This document shows, piece by piece, positions 8,318 to 17,492 of a DNA stretch of 64,000 nt. The translations under genes and the position numbers were made by a program. The DNA lies in NCBI GenBank assembly GCA_007693505.1, contig REDL01000056.1, forward strand, positions 1-64,000, given 5' to 3'. The notes under the pieces were generated by a model that was not told the origin of the DNA, ran no database searches, and saw only the letters and a list, made by a program, of their open reading frames with translations. This stretch comes from Desulfovibrionales bacterium (GTDB lineage: Bacteria; Desulfobacterota; Desulfovibrionia; Desulfovibrionales; Desulfonatronaceae). The first letter of the stretch is position 1, and each line of letters opens with the position of its first letter.

Positions 8318-9091
8318 ATGGATATTTTCATCGTTTGTTTGGCGGCCCTGGTCGCCTCGGCATTGACCCTCTTTTCCGGCTTCGGCATGGGTACCCTGCT
8401 CATGCCCGTTTTTGCCTTGTTTTTTCCGGTGCCCGTGGCCGTGGCCCAGACAGCGGTGGTGCATCTGCTGAACAACCTGTTCAAGGCTTCCCTTTTCGGC
8501 CGTAACGCGGACAAGGGCGTGCTACTGCGCTTTGGCCTGCCAGCCCTGGCAGCCAGCTTTCTCGGGGCCTGGATACTGCTCTCCCTGGCCCAGGCCTCGC
8601 CACTGGCGACATATTCTCTGGCGGGCCGGGAGTTTGAAATCCAGCCCGTGAAACTGACCATCGCCGTGCTCATGGCCACGTTCGCGGCCCTGGAGCTGTG
8701 GCCCTGGTTCCAGAATCTGGCTTTTGACCGTCGCTATCTGCCCCTGGGCGGGATTCTGAGCGGCTTTTTCGGCGGCCTGTCCGGCCATCAAGGGGCCATG
8801 CGCAGTGCCTTCCTGATCAAAAGCGGGCTGAGCAAAGAAGCCTTTATCGGCACTGGTGTGATGCTGGCCGTGATCGTGGATCTCTCCCGAATGACCGTCT
8901 ACGCCGGCCTGCTCAAATCCACGGACGCCTTGGGCAATCCCGCCACGGTCATTGCCGCGACCCTGGCCGCCTTCGCCGGAACCTTCCTCGGCGCACGCCT
9001 GGTCAAGAAGGTGACCATCAAGTTTTTGCAGGTGATCGTATCAGCAATGCTCTTTCTGGTGGCGCTGGGTCTGGGTACGGGCCTGCTGTAA
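8318..9091 (+). CDS. TauE/SafE family anion permease
   Basis: 257 residues, eight hydrophobic segments in two repeats, as in TauE/SafE (DUF81) proteins: N-terminal ASALTLFSGFGMGTLLMPVF and the second-half LSGFFGGLSGHQGAMRSAFL are the paired signature loops. Members export sulfite, sulfonates or other small organic anions. In a sulfur-metabolising bacterium that role is plausible but not shown here. I start at the ATG at 8318, 9 bp after AAGGA; an in-frame GTG at 8300 lacks a ribosome site. It is convergent with the ferredoxin gene. A near-palindrome ACTCATT-cca-AATGAGT lies just after it at 9117-9133. Confidence 0.85.
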   Translation: MDIFIVCLAALVASALTLFSGFGMGTLLMPVFALFFPVPVAVAQTAVVHLLNNLFKASLFGRNADKGVLLRFGLPALAASFLGAWILLSLAQASPLATYSLAGREFEIQPVKLTIAVLMATFAALELWPWFQNLAFDRRYLPLGGILSGFFGGLSGHQGAMRSAFLIKSGLSKEAFIGTGVMLAVIVDLSRMTVYAGLLKSTDALGNPATVIAATLAAFAGTFLGARLVKKVTIKFLQVIVSAMLFLVALGLGTGLL

Positions 9092-9240
9092 TTTGACCTG
9101 GCCTAAACAGCCCAGTACTCATTCCAAATGAGTATAAAAATAAGGCAAGGTCACCCAACCGCTCTTTCGGGACGGCATTGGGCGAAGCTCGCCCAGAGCG
9201 GATCACTATCCTGGACAAGCGGGGTCTGGGCGAGCAGGGC

Positions 9241-9435
9241 TTATCCTTCCCAGTGAATGCACTCCACCGGGCAGTTGTCGATGGCCTCCTGAATCTGATC
9301 CTCCGGCCCACCCTCTTCCTGGATGACTTCGGCTTTGCTGGTAGCCAGGTCCAAATGAAACACTTCCGGACACAACTCTTCACAAACTCCGCACCCGATA
9401 CACTCATTCTCGTCGAGCAGCACTTTTCTGGCCAT
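9241..9435 (-). CDS. Small [4Fe-4S] ferredoxin
   Basis: 64 residues with Cys at 12, 15, 18, 22, 55 and 59. The motif CIGCGVCEELCP followed late by NCPVECI matches single-cluster Desulfovibrio-type ferredoxins, in which C12, C15, C18 and C55 would bind one [4Fe-4S] cluster. C22 and C59 are left over and could form a disulfide or bind a labile second site. The acidic central part suits a soluble low-potential electron carrier in the cytoplasm. A good AAGGAGG box precedes the ATG at 9435. It is monocistronic; no redox partner is adjacent. Confidence 0.9.
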   Translation of the reverse strand: MARKVLLDENECIGCGVCEELCPEVFHLDLATSKAEVIQEEGGPEDQIQEAIDNCPVECIHWEG

Positions 9436-9781
9436 GCTTTTCCTCCTTAGGTTATCAATACTTCGTCAACCGGCCGAATTGTCACGGTCGATTCATGAAC
9501 GGGTCACGAATACCGCTTGAGCAGCTTACCAAACCAGAGTCTTAGGAATGAACCAGGGATTTGTCCACCCGTCTTGACAGATTACGCATCATCCACATAA
9601 GCGCTCGTGAAAATGAAGTGGCCGGGTTTGCTGCACAGCCAGCACCCAGATTCAAACATGCTGCCGTCAACACTCTGAGCCTGCGGACCGTTTGACCGCC
9701 CTGTATGCAACAGAACAAAAGAAAAGCAGTGACCTTGGTCTGCAAACGGCCCCCTCAAGACCTTCTTCCTGGAGGAGCATC
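9436..9781. other. 346-bp intergenic region between ferredoxin and purD
   Basis: Divergent spacer that should carry promoters for both genes. Apart from the candidate purD promoter listed separately I see no gene, RNA or long repeat. An open frame runs from 9692 into purD without a ribosome site and is better read as untranslated leader. Confidence 0.5.
9574..9601 (+). promoter_or_regulatory. Candidate sigma-70 promoter for purD
   Basis: A perfect TTGACA at 9574-9579 is followed after 16 bp by CATAAG at 9596-9601, which matches four of six TATAAT positions. It would give a leader of about 175 nt before the purD ATG. I see no PurR-like box or riboswitch in that leader. Judged by eye only. Confidence 0.35.
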
Positions 9782-11059
9782 ATGCGCATCCTGCTCGTCG
9801 GATCCGGTGGACGTGAACATGCCTTGGCCTGGAAACTCGGCCAAAGCCCGCTCGTTGAAAAACTGCTCATCGCCCCTGGTAATCCGGGCACGGCCGGGAC
9901 GGGTGAAAATCTACCAATCACGGACGACGACATTCCCGGCCTGGTCCGTGCCGCCAAGGAACATAAGGTGGACCTGGTCGTCCCCGGACCCGAACTTCCC
10001 CTGGTCCTGGGGCTCAAGGACGCCCTGGTCAATGCGGGCATTGCCTGTTTCGGCCCCAGCGCCTTCTGCGCCCGCCTGGAAGGGAGCAAGGTCTTTGCCA
10101 AGAACATGATGCGCAAGGCCGGAATTCCTACGGCGGATTTTCAGGTTTTTGAGGAGGCGTATGCGGCCAAGGAGTACGCCAAAAAACACTCGCTGCCCAT
10201 GGTGATCAAAGCGGATGGACTGGCTGCCGGCAAGGGGGTGATTATCGCCAAAACCCGGGAAGAGGCCATAAACGCCATTGACGCGATCATGGTCCAGCGG
10301 GTTTTCGATGCGGCTGGAGAGCGGCTGATCATTGAGGAAGCACTGGTGGGCGAGGAAGCCTCGCTTCTGGCCTTTTGCGACGGCAAAACCGTGGTTCCCC
10401 TGCCTTCGGCCCAGGATCACAAGCCCGTGGGTGAAAACGATACCGGCCCGAATACCGGAGGCATGGGCGCGTACAGTCCGGCACCGATCCTTTCCGAAGG
10501 CCTTTTGGCCGAGATGACCGAGCGGACCATCACCCCCATGATCCGTCTGCTTGCGGAAAAAGGTCAGCCCTACCAAGGCGTTATTTACGCCGGACTGATG
10601 TTTACGGCCAACGGCCCCTATGTCCTGGAATACAACGTCCGATTCGGGGATCCGGAGTGCCAACCGTTGATGGTCCGTCTGAAGTCCGATCTGGCCGAGA
10701 TCATGGACGCCTGCTGCACGAAGCGACTGGCTAACGTTCCGGTTCAGTGGTCCCGAAAAACCGGGCTGTGCGTGGTGTTGGCCGCACCGGGATATCCCGG
10801 TACCTACCCCAAGGGCATGGCCATTTCCGGCCTGGACCAGGCCACGGCCATGCCCGGGGTCACCGTGTTCCAGGCCGGCACGGCTCAAGACGGCGACCGG
10901 ATCGTGACATCCGGCGGCCGGGTGCTGGGGGTCACGGCTTTGGCTCCGGACCTGGCTTCGGCCCGGTCCACCGCCTACCAGGCCGCGGACTTGATCGACT
11001 TTGACGGCAAATATCTGCGCCGGGACATCGGAGCCAAGGGCTTCCATCGTACCGGATAA
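9782..11059 (+). CDS. purD: Phosphoribosylamine-glycine ligase
   Basis: GARS joins glycine to 5-phosphoribosylamine with ATP, the second step of purine synthesis, in the cytoplasm. The 425-residue protein begins MRILLVGSGGREHALAWKL and has PSAFCARLEGSKVFAKNMMR, the ATP-grasp region MVIKADGLAAGKGVIIAKT, PLPSAQDHKPVGENDTGPNT and LEYNVRFGDPECQPLM, all canonical. The ATG at 9782 has GGAGG 7 bp upstream. It stands apart from guaB and guaA in this window, and purE or purH do not follow it. Convergent with the exporter cluster; no strong terminator is visible between 11060 and 11194. Confidence 0.97.
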   Translation: MRILLVGSGGREHALAWKLGQSPLVEKLLIAPGNPGTAGTGENLPITDDDIPGLVRAAKEHKVDLVVPGPELPLVLGLKDALVNAGIACFGPSAFCARLEGSKVFAKNMMRKAGIPTADFQVFEEAYAAKEYAKKHSLPMVIKADGLAAGKGVIIAKTREEAINAIDAIMVQRVFDAAGERLIIEEALVGEEASLLAFCDGKTVVPLPSAQDHKPVGENDTGPNTGGMGAYSPAPILSEGLLAEMTERTITPMIRLLAEKGQPYQGVIYAGLMFTANGPYVLEYNVRFGDPECQPLMVRLKSDLAEIMDACCTKRLANVPVQWSRKTGLCVVLAAPGYPGTYPKGMAISGLDQATAMPGVTVFQAGTAQDGDRIVTSGGRVLGVTALAPDLASARSTAYQAADLIDFDGKYLRRDIGAKGFHRTG

Positions 11060-11194
11060 GCCCAGATAAACCCAGGCAGCTTGCGGACCATTCGCGAACA
11101 GGAACCAGTGTGGGGCCGTCCGCTAGCTGGAACGGAACTCCTCAGTTCGTCCAAAAATACGGACTGGATACCCGCTTTCCGTCTGCCGCACCCC

Positions 11195-12355
11195 TTACTC
11201 CGCGCTGCCCGGCCCCAGGGGGACCGGACCGGCATAGCCGGTCAGTTCGGCATAGCCGTGGCCGGAAACCGCTTCTCCGCTCCTCGCACCCCGCACCTCC
11301 ACGGCCCCTTCCCAATAGGTCACTCCACCGCTGCCCGGCTCGGAAACCAGCTCCTGAGCCAGCATCCGCGGACTGATTGTCAAGGACAGCTCGACTTTGG
11401 GCACGGCGATCTCCCACCACAGCGGATATGTCGCCTTGCTGCGCGGGCTGGTCCAGGTCCGCCCGGGAGTGAACCGCAGGTCCTCAGGTTCCAGCGGGGT
11501 GACCCGGCCCTGGGGGTCAATAAGCCCGCCTCCGGCCCAACCGCCCTGCCCCAGCCTGGCTCGCTGCTCGTCCGGGCGCAGCCTGAAGGCCATCAGATCC
11601 CATCCATCGTCCAGCTGGACGCTGAACCAGTCCCAGCCGACGAGCCCCTCTTCCAGCAGATTGGACGCGTATTCATGGTCCATCCAGGCCTCACCGGTCA
11701 CGGGAAAGGTTTGGTCGCCGACCCGAACCGTCCCATCGGCCGCCAAACGAGTGAACGAATAGTAACAACTGGCGGATTCCGGCCGGCTGCCCTTGCGACT
11801 GTATCCACCGTTGCCCTGGATGGCCACGGGCTTTTTCGGGATCAATCGCAAGTCAAGGCCCAGGTCCACGGTAGCTGCCTGGATGGCGTGCTGATCCGGG
11901 CCGATGACCGTGGACCAGCCTCCCTGGTGAACCAGTACGTCGTCACCCTGGCGGCTCACCCCGGCCAAATTCACGGCTGCCCGGACAGTGCGTTTTTCGT
12001 AGTGAAACGTCTCTGACTCCAGGTCGCTGATGGCAAAGTGGGCCGGGTGCAGCTGTGCGGTGCGCCATGTTGAGCGCTGCTCCCCGTGCGTCGTCACCGT
12101 TCCTGGAGCGTGCATCCGGCTGCGGAAAAATGTCAGTTGGAAACCAAACGGCCGTCCCTGAGGCGTGCGCAGGTTCCCGGTATAGTACCACCATTCGATG
12201 CGATGATCCGGGTGCGCGCCATGCGCATCCGGGAACACAAAGTCGCAGGGCCCGGTAATCGTCGGAAACCTGCTTTGCCCCTCCTTTCCGGCCTGGGCCG
12301 AAAAGGTGGTGCCACCCAGAAGCAATAGCCCCAGCAAAAAGACCATCCACGGCAT
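11195..12355 (-). CDS. Secreted AttH/CrtC-like lipocalin-fold protein
   Basis: 386 residues with a classical signal peptide (MVFLLGLLLLGGTTFSAQA, cleavage about residue 22). The mature part has PHRIEWWYYTGNL-like sequence (seen as DHRIEWWYYTGNLRTPQGRP), GFQLTFFRSRM, YYSFTRLAADGTV, GEAWMDHEYASNLLEEGLVG and WDWFSVQLDDGWDLMAFRLR, diagnostic of the AttH family (DUF2006), related to carotenoid 1,2-hydratase CrtC. The fold is a pair of lipocalin-like barrels expected to bind or hydrate a hydrophobic molecule outside the cytoplasm. It is the last gene of the cluster, 4 bp after the permease gene, matching the attEFGH order. The ligand is unknown. Confidence 0.82.
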   Translation of the reverse strand: MPWMVFLLGLLLLGGTTFSAQAGKEGQSRFPTITGPCDFVFPDAHGAHPDHRIEWWYYTGNLRTPQGRPFGFQLTFFRSRMHAPGTVTTHGEQRSTWRTAQLHPAHFAISDLESETFHYEKRTVRAAVNLAGVSRQGDDVLVHQGGWSTVIGPDQHAIQAATVDLGLDLRLIPKKPVAIQGNGGYSRKGSRPESASCYYSFTRLAADGTVRVGDQTFPVTGEAWMDHEYASNLLEEGLVGWDWFSVQLDDGWDLMAFRLRPDEQRARLGQGGWAGGGLIDPQGRVTPLEPEDLRFTPGRTWTSPRSKATYPLWWEIAVPKVELSLTISPRMLAQELVSEPGSGGVTYWEGAVEVRGARSGEAVSGHGYAELTGYAGPVPLGPGSAE

Positions 12356-12359
12356 GGAT

Positions 12360-14990
12360 TCAACGCTCCTTCAGGGCTTCTGCCGGCGGATCACGCAGCG
12401 CCAGCACCGTGGCCGGCACGGCCGCGGCCAGAGCCGCGGCCAGCAGTCCGGGCAAGGCCAACCCCAGTTCCCGCCAATTCACGCTGAAGACAAAGGTCCA
12501 GCCGAACCCCTGTTTATTGATCACCTCGATAAACACTACGGACAGGATCAGTCCGCAGGCCAGCCCCAGGACTGCCCCGACCAGCCCGATGATTCCGGCT
12601 TCCCAGAAAATCAATGCACGGATCTGGCCTCGAGAACCACCCAGGGCGCGCAGGGTGTTCAGCTCCTTGCGTCGTTCCAGGACACGCACCGCCAGGGTGG
12701 TGGCCACTCCCACTCCGGCCACCAGCAGGGCGACGCCCATGAGCAGGGCGGTGATCCCGAAGGTCTGGGTGAAAATGTCGGTAACCAGGTTGCGCAGATC
12801 AACGCCGGTGGTCACATCCAGGCCTTGGCCTGCCGGGTGCGCGGCCAGGGCGGCGCGGAATCTCGCCGCCGCAGCCTGGGGATTATCGGCTTCCGGGAAG
12901 TAGATCCGCACACCTTCCCAGCGCGGATTGCCACCCAGGGCGATGAACGCGTCCCAATCGTGGTAGATCACCCCGCCGCGGGTGCGGTAATCCCGGACAA
13001 TGCCGACAACAGGGGTATCCAGCCGGATGCCTTCGATTACGGCCTGAAAACGGTCTCCGATGCCCACTGAGCGGCGTACGGCCCAGGTCTCGGAGACAAT
13101 GACCCCCTGGCCCTGGGCCGCGGCGGGCAGGGCCGAGCCGGGATCGCCATGCTTGAAGAGAAAGCTGCCTAGTGTACTGAATGCAGACATATCCATGGTT
13201 TCAAACTGGTATGGATATCCGTCTCCCTCCAGATAGGCCCGGCGATACGGCAGAACCTGGCCGCCCTGGGCAGCGGTTTGGGCCAGGATCCAATCCTGGG
13301 CCGACTGTGATATGGCGTCCCGGTATTCGTTGGCCTCCGCATTGGCCGGGGTGACAAAGACGTCCCCACTGACGGTATTTTCCACCCAGACCAGAAAGGT
13401 GGTTCGAAAGCTGTGGATCATGACGGACAACGCGACATACAAGGCCAGGGCGGTGATCAGCGCTCCTACCGCGATGGAGGTGCGCGGCCCTGCTCGGCGC
13501 AAGGAGCGGCAGGCCAGTTTGACTCCCGGACCAAACAGTGCTGGTCGAAGGCCGGTGGTTCTCTCCATCGCGCGTGCCGCCGCCGCCAGCACCCAGGGGG
13601 TCTGCAAAGCGGAACCGACAAAGAGCAGAAACACGCCACAATAGGCCGGCCAGAGCGAGTTCAATGCCGCAGGCAGCAGGAACAGTGGAATGGCTCCCAA
13701 CAGACAACAGATCCCGGAAAAGGTTATCCGCCGGTTCTGGCCATGGCTGGAGGTATCCGCCAGCATGGCCAAGGCTTCCCGCGGGCTGGCCCGGGCGGCC
13801 TCCCAGGCCGGATGCAGGGCAGCCAGCACGGCCACGATCAAGGTAACTCCGATGGTCAAGCCGATCTCCCAGGGCGCCAGGTGCAGGGTCTGGGAAGGCA
13901 GCCGGAGGAAGAGGTCGTCAATGGTTCGGTTGATCAGGTTCGCGGCCCGGGGGGTGAACACCAGGGCCAGGGGTAATGCGGCCAGCAGGCCGAGGACCGC
14001 CAACAGGGCGCCTTCACCCAGGAACAGGCCCAGCGGCAACCACCGCGGTCCGCCCAGGGCCCGTAGAACGGCCACTTCGCCGCGCCGCGCGGCGGCGTTC
14101 AGGGAGACCAGGCTGTAGATCAGAAACATGCCCACGAAGAGGCTGACAAAGGAAATCAAGGTCAGGCTCTCATGGTAGGCCGAAAGAAGCATCATGCCGG
14201 ATTCCCGGCGTTGGTCCGCAGGGGCAAGGGAGGTTTGCGCAGGCAGCTTCGGGCTTAATCGGGCCAGAACCGCCTCCCGGTCCAGGTCGTTCATGCCCGG
14301 AGACAGGCGCAGGTCGATCCGGTCCGCAACGCCTCCATCCGCCAAATCCCGAGAATCCCCGGCCAGAAACTCCTGCACTGCGGCTATGTCCGCCACGGCG
14401 ATGAAGCCGTCCTCCACCCGCCCAAGGCCCCGAGGAGGAAGCAGATCGGCGATCTCAAACGCCTGCGGTCCGCTGGGACCGATCAGCGTCACGGTGTCCC
14501 CGGCGGACAGACCAAGGCGTTCCGCCGCGCCCTGCCCCAAGAGCAGACTCCGGGGCTGGATGAGCAGGTCCGTGAGCACGGCGAAGGAGATGTCCAAAGG
14601 GGCGTGGCCGCCCCGGCGCAGACGATCTTCCAGGATCAGATCCGTGCCCCGCAGGCGGATCGTCACCTCCGGCTGGTGGGCTACGGCCAGAATCCGTTCC
14701 AGCACGGGAACCGCCGCGTGCACGGCGGGATCGGTCAGCAGTTCCGCAGTGATCCGGGCCGGCACCAGTCCGCCCTGGCCGGTGACCACGAAATCCGCAT
14801 TGCCCGCGATGAGATCCATGCCCTGGGTCAAATTTCTGGAAGAAGCGTCAATGGCCAGTCGGACTCCGGAGAACACCGCCGCGCCAACGGCCACGCCGAG
14901 AAGCACGGCCAGGGTCCGAGCCCATTGTCCGCGGGCGTGCCGCAGGTTGAACCGGAGAAAAAAATTCAGGAATCGGAAAGGTTGGGGCAT
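12360..14990 (-). CDS. Large ABC transporter permease with two FtsX/MacB domains (AttFG-like)
   Basis: 876 residues, roughly twice a LolC/MacB-type permease. Each half has a first membrane helix (about 25-45 and about 495-515), an extracytoplasmic domain, and three C-terminal helices (about 275-405 and 740-870). The FtsX-type helices are seen at EVAVLRALGGPRWLPLGLFL and ELNTLRALGGSRGQIRALIF, two copies of the coupling-helix motif. Such permeases do not import solutes; they extract or move lipids or lipoproteins across the envelope. Its start overlaps the ATPase gene by 25 bp, and the AttH-like gene follows after 4 bp. The fused double permease is a known arrangement in this family. Confidence 0.88.
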   Translation of the reverse strand: MPQPFRFLNFFLRFNLRHARGQWARTLAVLLGVAVGAAVFSGVRLAIDASSRNLTQGMDLIAGNADFVVTGQGGLVPARITAELLTDPAVHAAVPVLERILAVAHQPEVTIRLRGTDLILEDRLRRGGHAPLDISFAVLTDLLIQPRSLLLGQGAAERLGLSAGDTVTLIGPSGPQAFEIADLLPPRGLGRVEDGFIAVADIAAVQEFLAGDSRDLADGGVADRIDLRLSPGMNDLDREAVLARLSPKLPAQTSLAPADQRRESGMMLLSAYHESLTLISFVSLFVGMFLIYSLVSLNAAARRGEVAVLRALGGPRWLPLGLFLGEGALLAVLGLLAALPLALVFTPRAANLINRTIDDLFLRLPSQTLHLAPWEIGLTIGVTLIVAVLAALHPAWEAARASPREALAMLADTSSHGQNRRITFSGICCLLGAIPLFLLPAALNSLWPAYCGVFLLFVGSALQTPWVLAAAARAMERTTGLRPALFGPGVKLACRSLRRAGPRTSIAVGALITALALYVALSVMIHSFRTTFLVWVENTVSGDVFVTPANAEANEYRDAISQSAQDWILAQTAAQGGQVLPYRRAYLEGDGYPYQFETMDMSAFSTLGSFLFKHGDPGSALPAAAQGQGVIVSETWAVRRSVGIGDRFQAVIEGIRLDTPVVGIVRDYRTRGGVIYHDWDAFIALGGNPRWEGVRIYFPEADNPQAAAARFRAALAAHPAGQGLDVTTGVDLRNLVTDIFTQTFGITALLMGVALLVAGVGVATTLAVRVLERRKELNTLRALGGSRGQIRALIFWEAGIIGLVGAVLGLACGLILSVVFIEVINKQGFGWTFVFSVNWRELGLALPGLLAAALAAAVPATVLALRDPPAEALKER

Positions 14991-15685
14991 GCGTCCCCGC
15001 AGAGTTCCCCGTCATGCAGGCGCAGGACCAGGGAGGCGACGGCATCGGCCTGATCAGAGTGGGTGGCCATGATCACGGTCCGACCCTGGTCCGTGACCAG
15101 GGCGAGCAAGAGGTCAATGACCAATGCCGCGCTACGGCTGTCCAGGTTGCCCGTGGGCTCATCGGCCAGGATCAGGGGAGGGTCGTTGAGCAACGCCCGG
15201 GCTATGGCCGTGCGCTGCATTTCCCCCCCGGAAAGCTGATCCGGTGTGTGGTGCAACCGGTGCTCCAGCCCAAGCCAGGTCAGGAGATTTCTGGCGTGAT
15301 CCTTGGCCCGGGCCTCCGTCCGCCGGTCAAGGATCGCGGGCAAAACCGCATTTTCCAGTACGGACAGCGTGGGCAGCAAGTTGAATGTTTGAAAGACAAA
15401 CCCTACCTTGCGCCGTCGGAAGCTGTCCAGTTCGTGGTCAGCAGCAGATTCCAGTATCGTCCCGGCAACATGCAGGGACCCGGAGTCCGGCCGATCCATT
15501 CCGCCGATGAGTGAAAGGAGGGTGGTCTTGCCCGAACCACTGGCCCCCTTGAGCAGGGCAAAGGCTCCGGCGGGGATGTTTGCGGAAATGTCCCGTACGC
15601 CAGCATGCACCGCGCCTTCCCCGTGGTTCGGGACGCGGTAGCGGCGGGTAACGTGCTTCAGGGCAGCGATGGGTGCGGAGGGCAT
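14966..15685 (-). CDS. ABC transporter ATP-binding protein (LolD/AttE-like)
   Basis: 239 residues from the ATG at 15685 ([20 protein letters not shown]); the open frame reaches 15781, but that extension overlaps the upstream SDR gene. Motifs: Walker [21 protein letters not shown], signature [20 protein letters not shown], Walker [13 protein letters not shown], and switch His in MATHSDQAD. The [20 protein letters not shown]-loop is typical for the MacB/LolD group that powers FtsX-type permeases. It overlaps the permease gene by 25 bp and begins 15 bp after the SDR stop codon, so it belongs to the same transcript. Confidence 0.88.
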   Translation of the reverse strand: MPSAPIAALKHVTRRYRVPNHGEGAVHAGVRDISANIPAGAFALLKGASGSGKTTLLSLIGGMDRPDSGSLHVAGTILESAADHELDSFRRRKVGFVFQTFNLLPTLSVLENAVLPAILDRRTEARAKDHARNLLTWLGLEHRLHHTPDQLSGGEMQRTAIARALLNDPPLILADEPTGNLDSRSAALVIDLLLALVTDQGRTVIMATHSDQADAVASLVLRLHDGELCGDACPNLSDS

Positions 15686-15699
15686 GGAGTCGTCAATGC

Positions 15700-16422
15700 T
15701 CAGATGTGATGCTCTCCTGGAAGCACCATGATCCGGGGAATGCGCACATGTTCCGGCCGGGTCAGGGCGAAGACCACGCACCGGGCCACATCTTCAGGGC
15801 GCAGGGGGTGGCTGATACCCATGCCCTTGGCCGGATGCTCCGGCAGGTCGCGGTGCAGGTCGGTCAGGGCCAGGCCCGGCTCCACACAGGTCACGGCCAC
15901 GGCCGTACCGGCCAGTTCCAGGCGCAAGGCTTCGGACAAGGCTTCAATGGCGGATTTTGTTCCGCAGTAGGCCCCGGCAAAGGGGCGGACCTTGGTGCCC
16001 AGGACGCTGGAGGTATTCACCAAGTGCCCGCGGCCTTGGCTCTGAAAGTGGCGGACAAAGGTGTAGGCCACCCGAAAGGCCGCTTCCACATTGACCCGGA
16101 CCATGGCGCAGACGGCGTCGATGTCGATATCCTCGACCGCACCGGAGGCGATGACCCCGGCGTTGTTCAACACCACGTCGCAGCGTCCATGGGACTGCAG
16201 GGCGATATCCAGCAACCGGCCGGGAATGGCTGGATCCGTAATGTCTCCGGGCAGGATCGCGGCCTGCAGTTCTCGGCCAAGATCCTCCAGCAGGGCAGCT
16301 CGCCGGGCATTCAAAACCAAACGCATTCCCAGTCCGTGCAGTGCCTGGGCCACGGCCAGTCCTATACCGCTGCTGGCGCCGGTAATCACCGCCACCATGC
16401 CGTGGAGATCGGAAGTCTGCAT
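15700..16422 (-). CDS. Short-chain dehydrogenase/reductase (SDR)
   Basis: 240 residues with the classical SDR fingerprint: VITGASSGIGLAVAQALHG (NAD(P)-binding), LNNAGVIASG, the catalytic Ser in VNTSSVLGTK and YCGTKSAIEALSEALRLEL (Y-x3-K). N-A-R-R at the end of beta 2 (LVLNARRAALLEDL) favours NADP(H). Members reduce carbonyl groups on diverse substrates. The site between an epimerase-like gene and an ABC lipid-type exporter suggests that its substrate is the exported compound or a precursor. It lies 47 bp downstream of the epimerase gene, all on the minus strand. Confidence 0.87.
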   Translation of the reverse strand: MQTSDLHGMVAVITGASSGIGLAVAQALHGLGMRLVLNARRAALLEDLGRELQAAILPGDITDPAIPGRLLDIALQSHGRCDVVLNNAGVIASGAVEDIDIDAVCAMVRVNVEAAFRVAYTFVRHFQSQGRGHLVNTSSVLGTKVRPFAGAYCGTKSAIEALSEALRLELAGTAVAVTCVEPGLALTDLHRDLPEHPAKGMGISHPLRPEDVARCVVFALTRPEHVRIPRIMVLPGEHHI

Positions 16423-16469
16423 GGCGTTAACCTTGATTCTTTGAGATGTTCAGCCATTGCAACATGCTG

Positions 16470-17492
16470 TTAGTCCTTCGAGGGCAGGGGGCATATTCCC
16501 TGGTCAAGATAGCAGGCGCAGCGGTCCTTGACCGAGGGCAGCCAGGCAAAGGGCACGTTTTCACAGAAAATTTCCGCCAGACCCTCGCGCACGGTGGGAA
16601 AGCGCGGCTCCAGCCCAAGCTGAGGAAAGAGCAGGTTCGGTCGGACCGCCACCTGCAGGTTGAATCCGCGGACCGCATCGGTTGTCAGCAGGGCCGGACG
16701 ACGGAGCAGGCGATAGGCAGTTTCCAGCACGGCACAGCCGGCCATGGCCAGCCAGACCGGTAGCCGTAAATGGTGAAAACGGGGATACAACTCCCGGGCC
16801 AGGGCCATGAACGCGGTCCAGCTCAGGGGTTGGTTGTCGCCCACCGGGCTGGCCCCGCTCCATTCGGAGAGAGCCGCGGCGGTCAGGAGTCGTGCGGCGT
16901 CGTGCACATGCAGGTGGGAAAAGATATTCTTTCCGGGTCCGGGTTGGATCACCCAGCCTCGGCGGACCTGGTCAAAGAGCAGGGATGTGGCTCCGTAGAC
17001 ATGGGGCAGGCGGATGATCGCCAGACGGATGCCTGCTTCATGGGCCATCCTGGTCAGCACCTCCTCGGCCTCCACCTTGGCCCGTCCATATCCAAGAGTG
17101 GGCGTCAACGGCGTTTCGGCGTCCACGTCCCCCTCCTGGCTGGCATAGACCAGCAGGCTGGAGGCAAAGACAAAGGCCTTGGCCCCGGCGTCGGCCGCTG
17201 CTCGAAGCAGGGCAGCTGAACCGTCCACCAACGTCGGCCGGACCAGTTCGTAGCGCTCGAACAGGGCCCTGCCGCCCAGATGGATCACCGTATCCACGCC
17301 CTGGACGGCCCGCTGCAAACTTTGGATATCCCCCAGGTCGCCCGGAATGATCTTGGCATCCAGGCCGCTGAGCAGCCCGGCCCGGGAAGGCCGTCGGACC
17401 AGGAGGCGAGGAACCATGTCCTGGGCAGCCAGATACCGGGCCAGTTCCAGCCCGATAAAACCCGTCGCGCCGGTGACCAGAATCCGCTTCAT
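16470..17492 (-). CDS. NAD-dependent epimerase/dehydratase family protein (extended SDR)
   Basis: 340 residues starting MKRILVTGATGFIGLELARY, with VDTVIHLGGRALFERYE, FVFASSLLVYASQEGDVDAE and YGRAKVEAEEVL (Y-x3-K). The short spacing and the AVQGVDTVIHL motif recall the NDUFA9-like and 3-beta-hydroxysteroid-dehydrogenase-like extended SDRs rather than sugar epimerases with a defined substrate. The C-terminus is unusual in carrying three Cys within seven residues (KDRCACYLDQGIC). The start overlaps the upstream 103-residue gene by 4 bp. Substrate unknown; a hydroxylated lipid is a guess from context. Confidence 0.82.
   Translation of the reverse strand: MKRILVTGATGFIGLELARYLAAQDMVPRLLVRRPSRAGLLSGLDAKIIPGDLGDIQSLQRAVQGVDTVIHLGGRALFERYELVRPTLVDGSAALLRAAADAGAKAFVFASSLLVYASQEGDVDAETPLTPTLGYGRAKVEAEEVLTRMAHEAGIRLAIIRLPHVYGATSLLFDQVRRGWVIQPGPGKNIFSHLHVHDAARLLTAAALSEWSGASPVGDNQPLSWTAFMALARELYPRFHHLRLPVWLAMAGCAVLETAYRLLRRPALLTTDAVRGFNLQVAVRPNLLFPQLGLEPRFPTVREGLAEIFCENVPFAWLPSVKDRCACYLDQGICPLPSKD

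Noticed and set aside
11060-11194. Shared terminator between purD and the AttH-like gene
   Set aside because: I looked for a stem with a T-run in either direction and found only short imperfect pairs.
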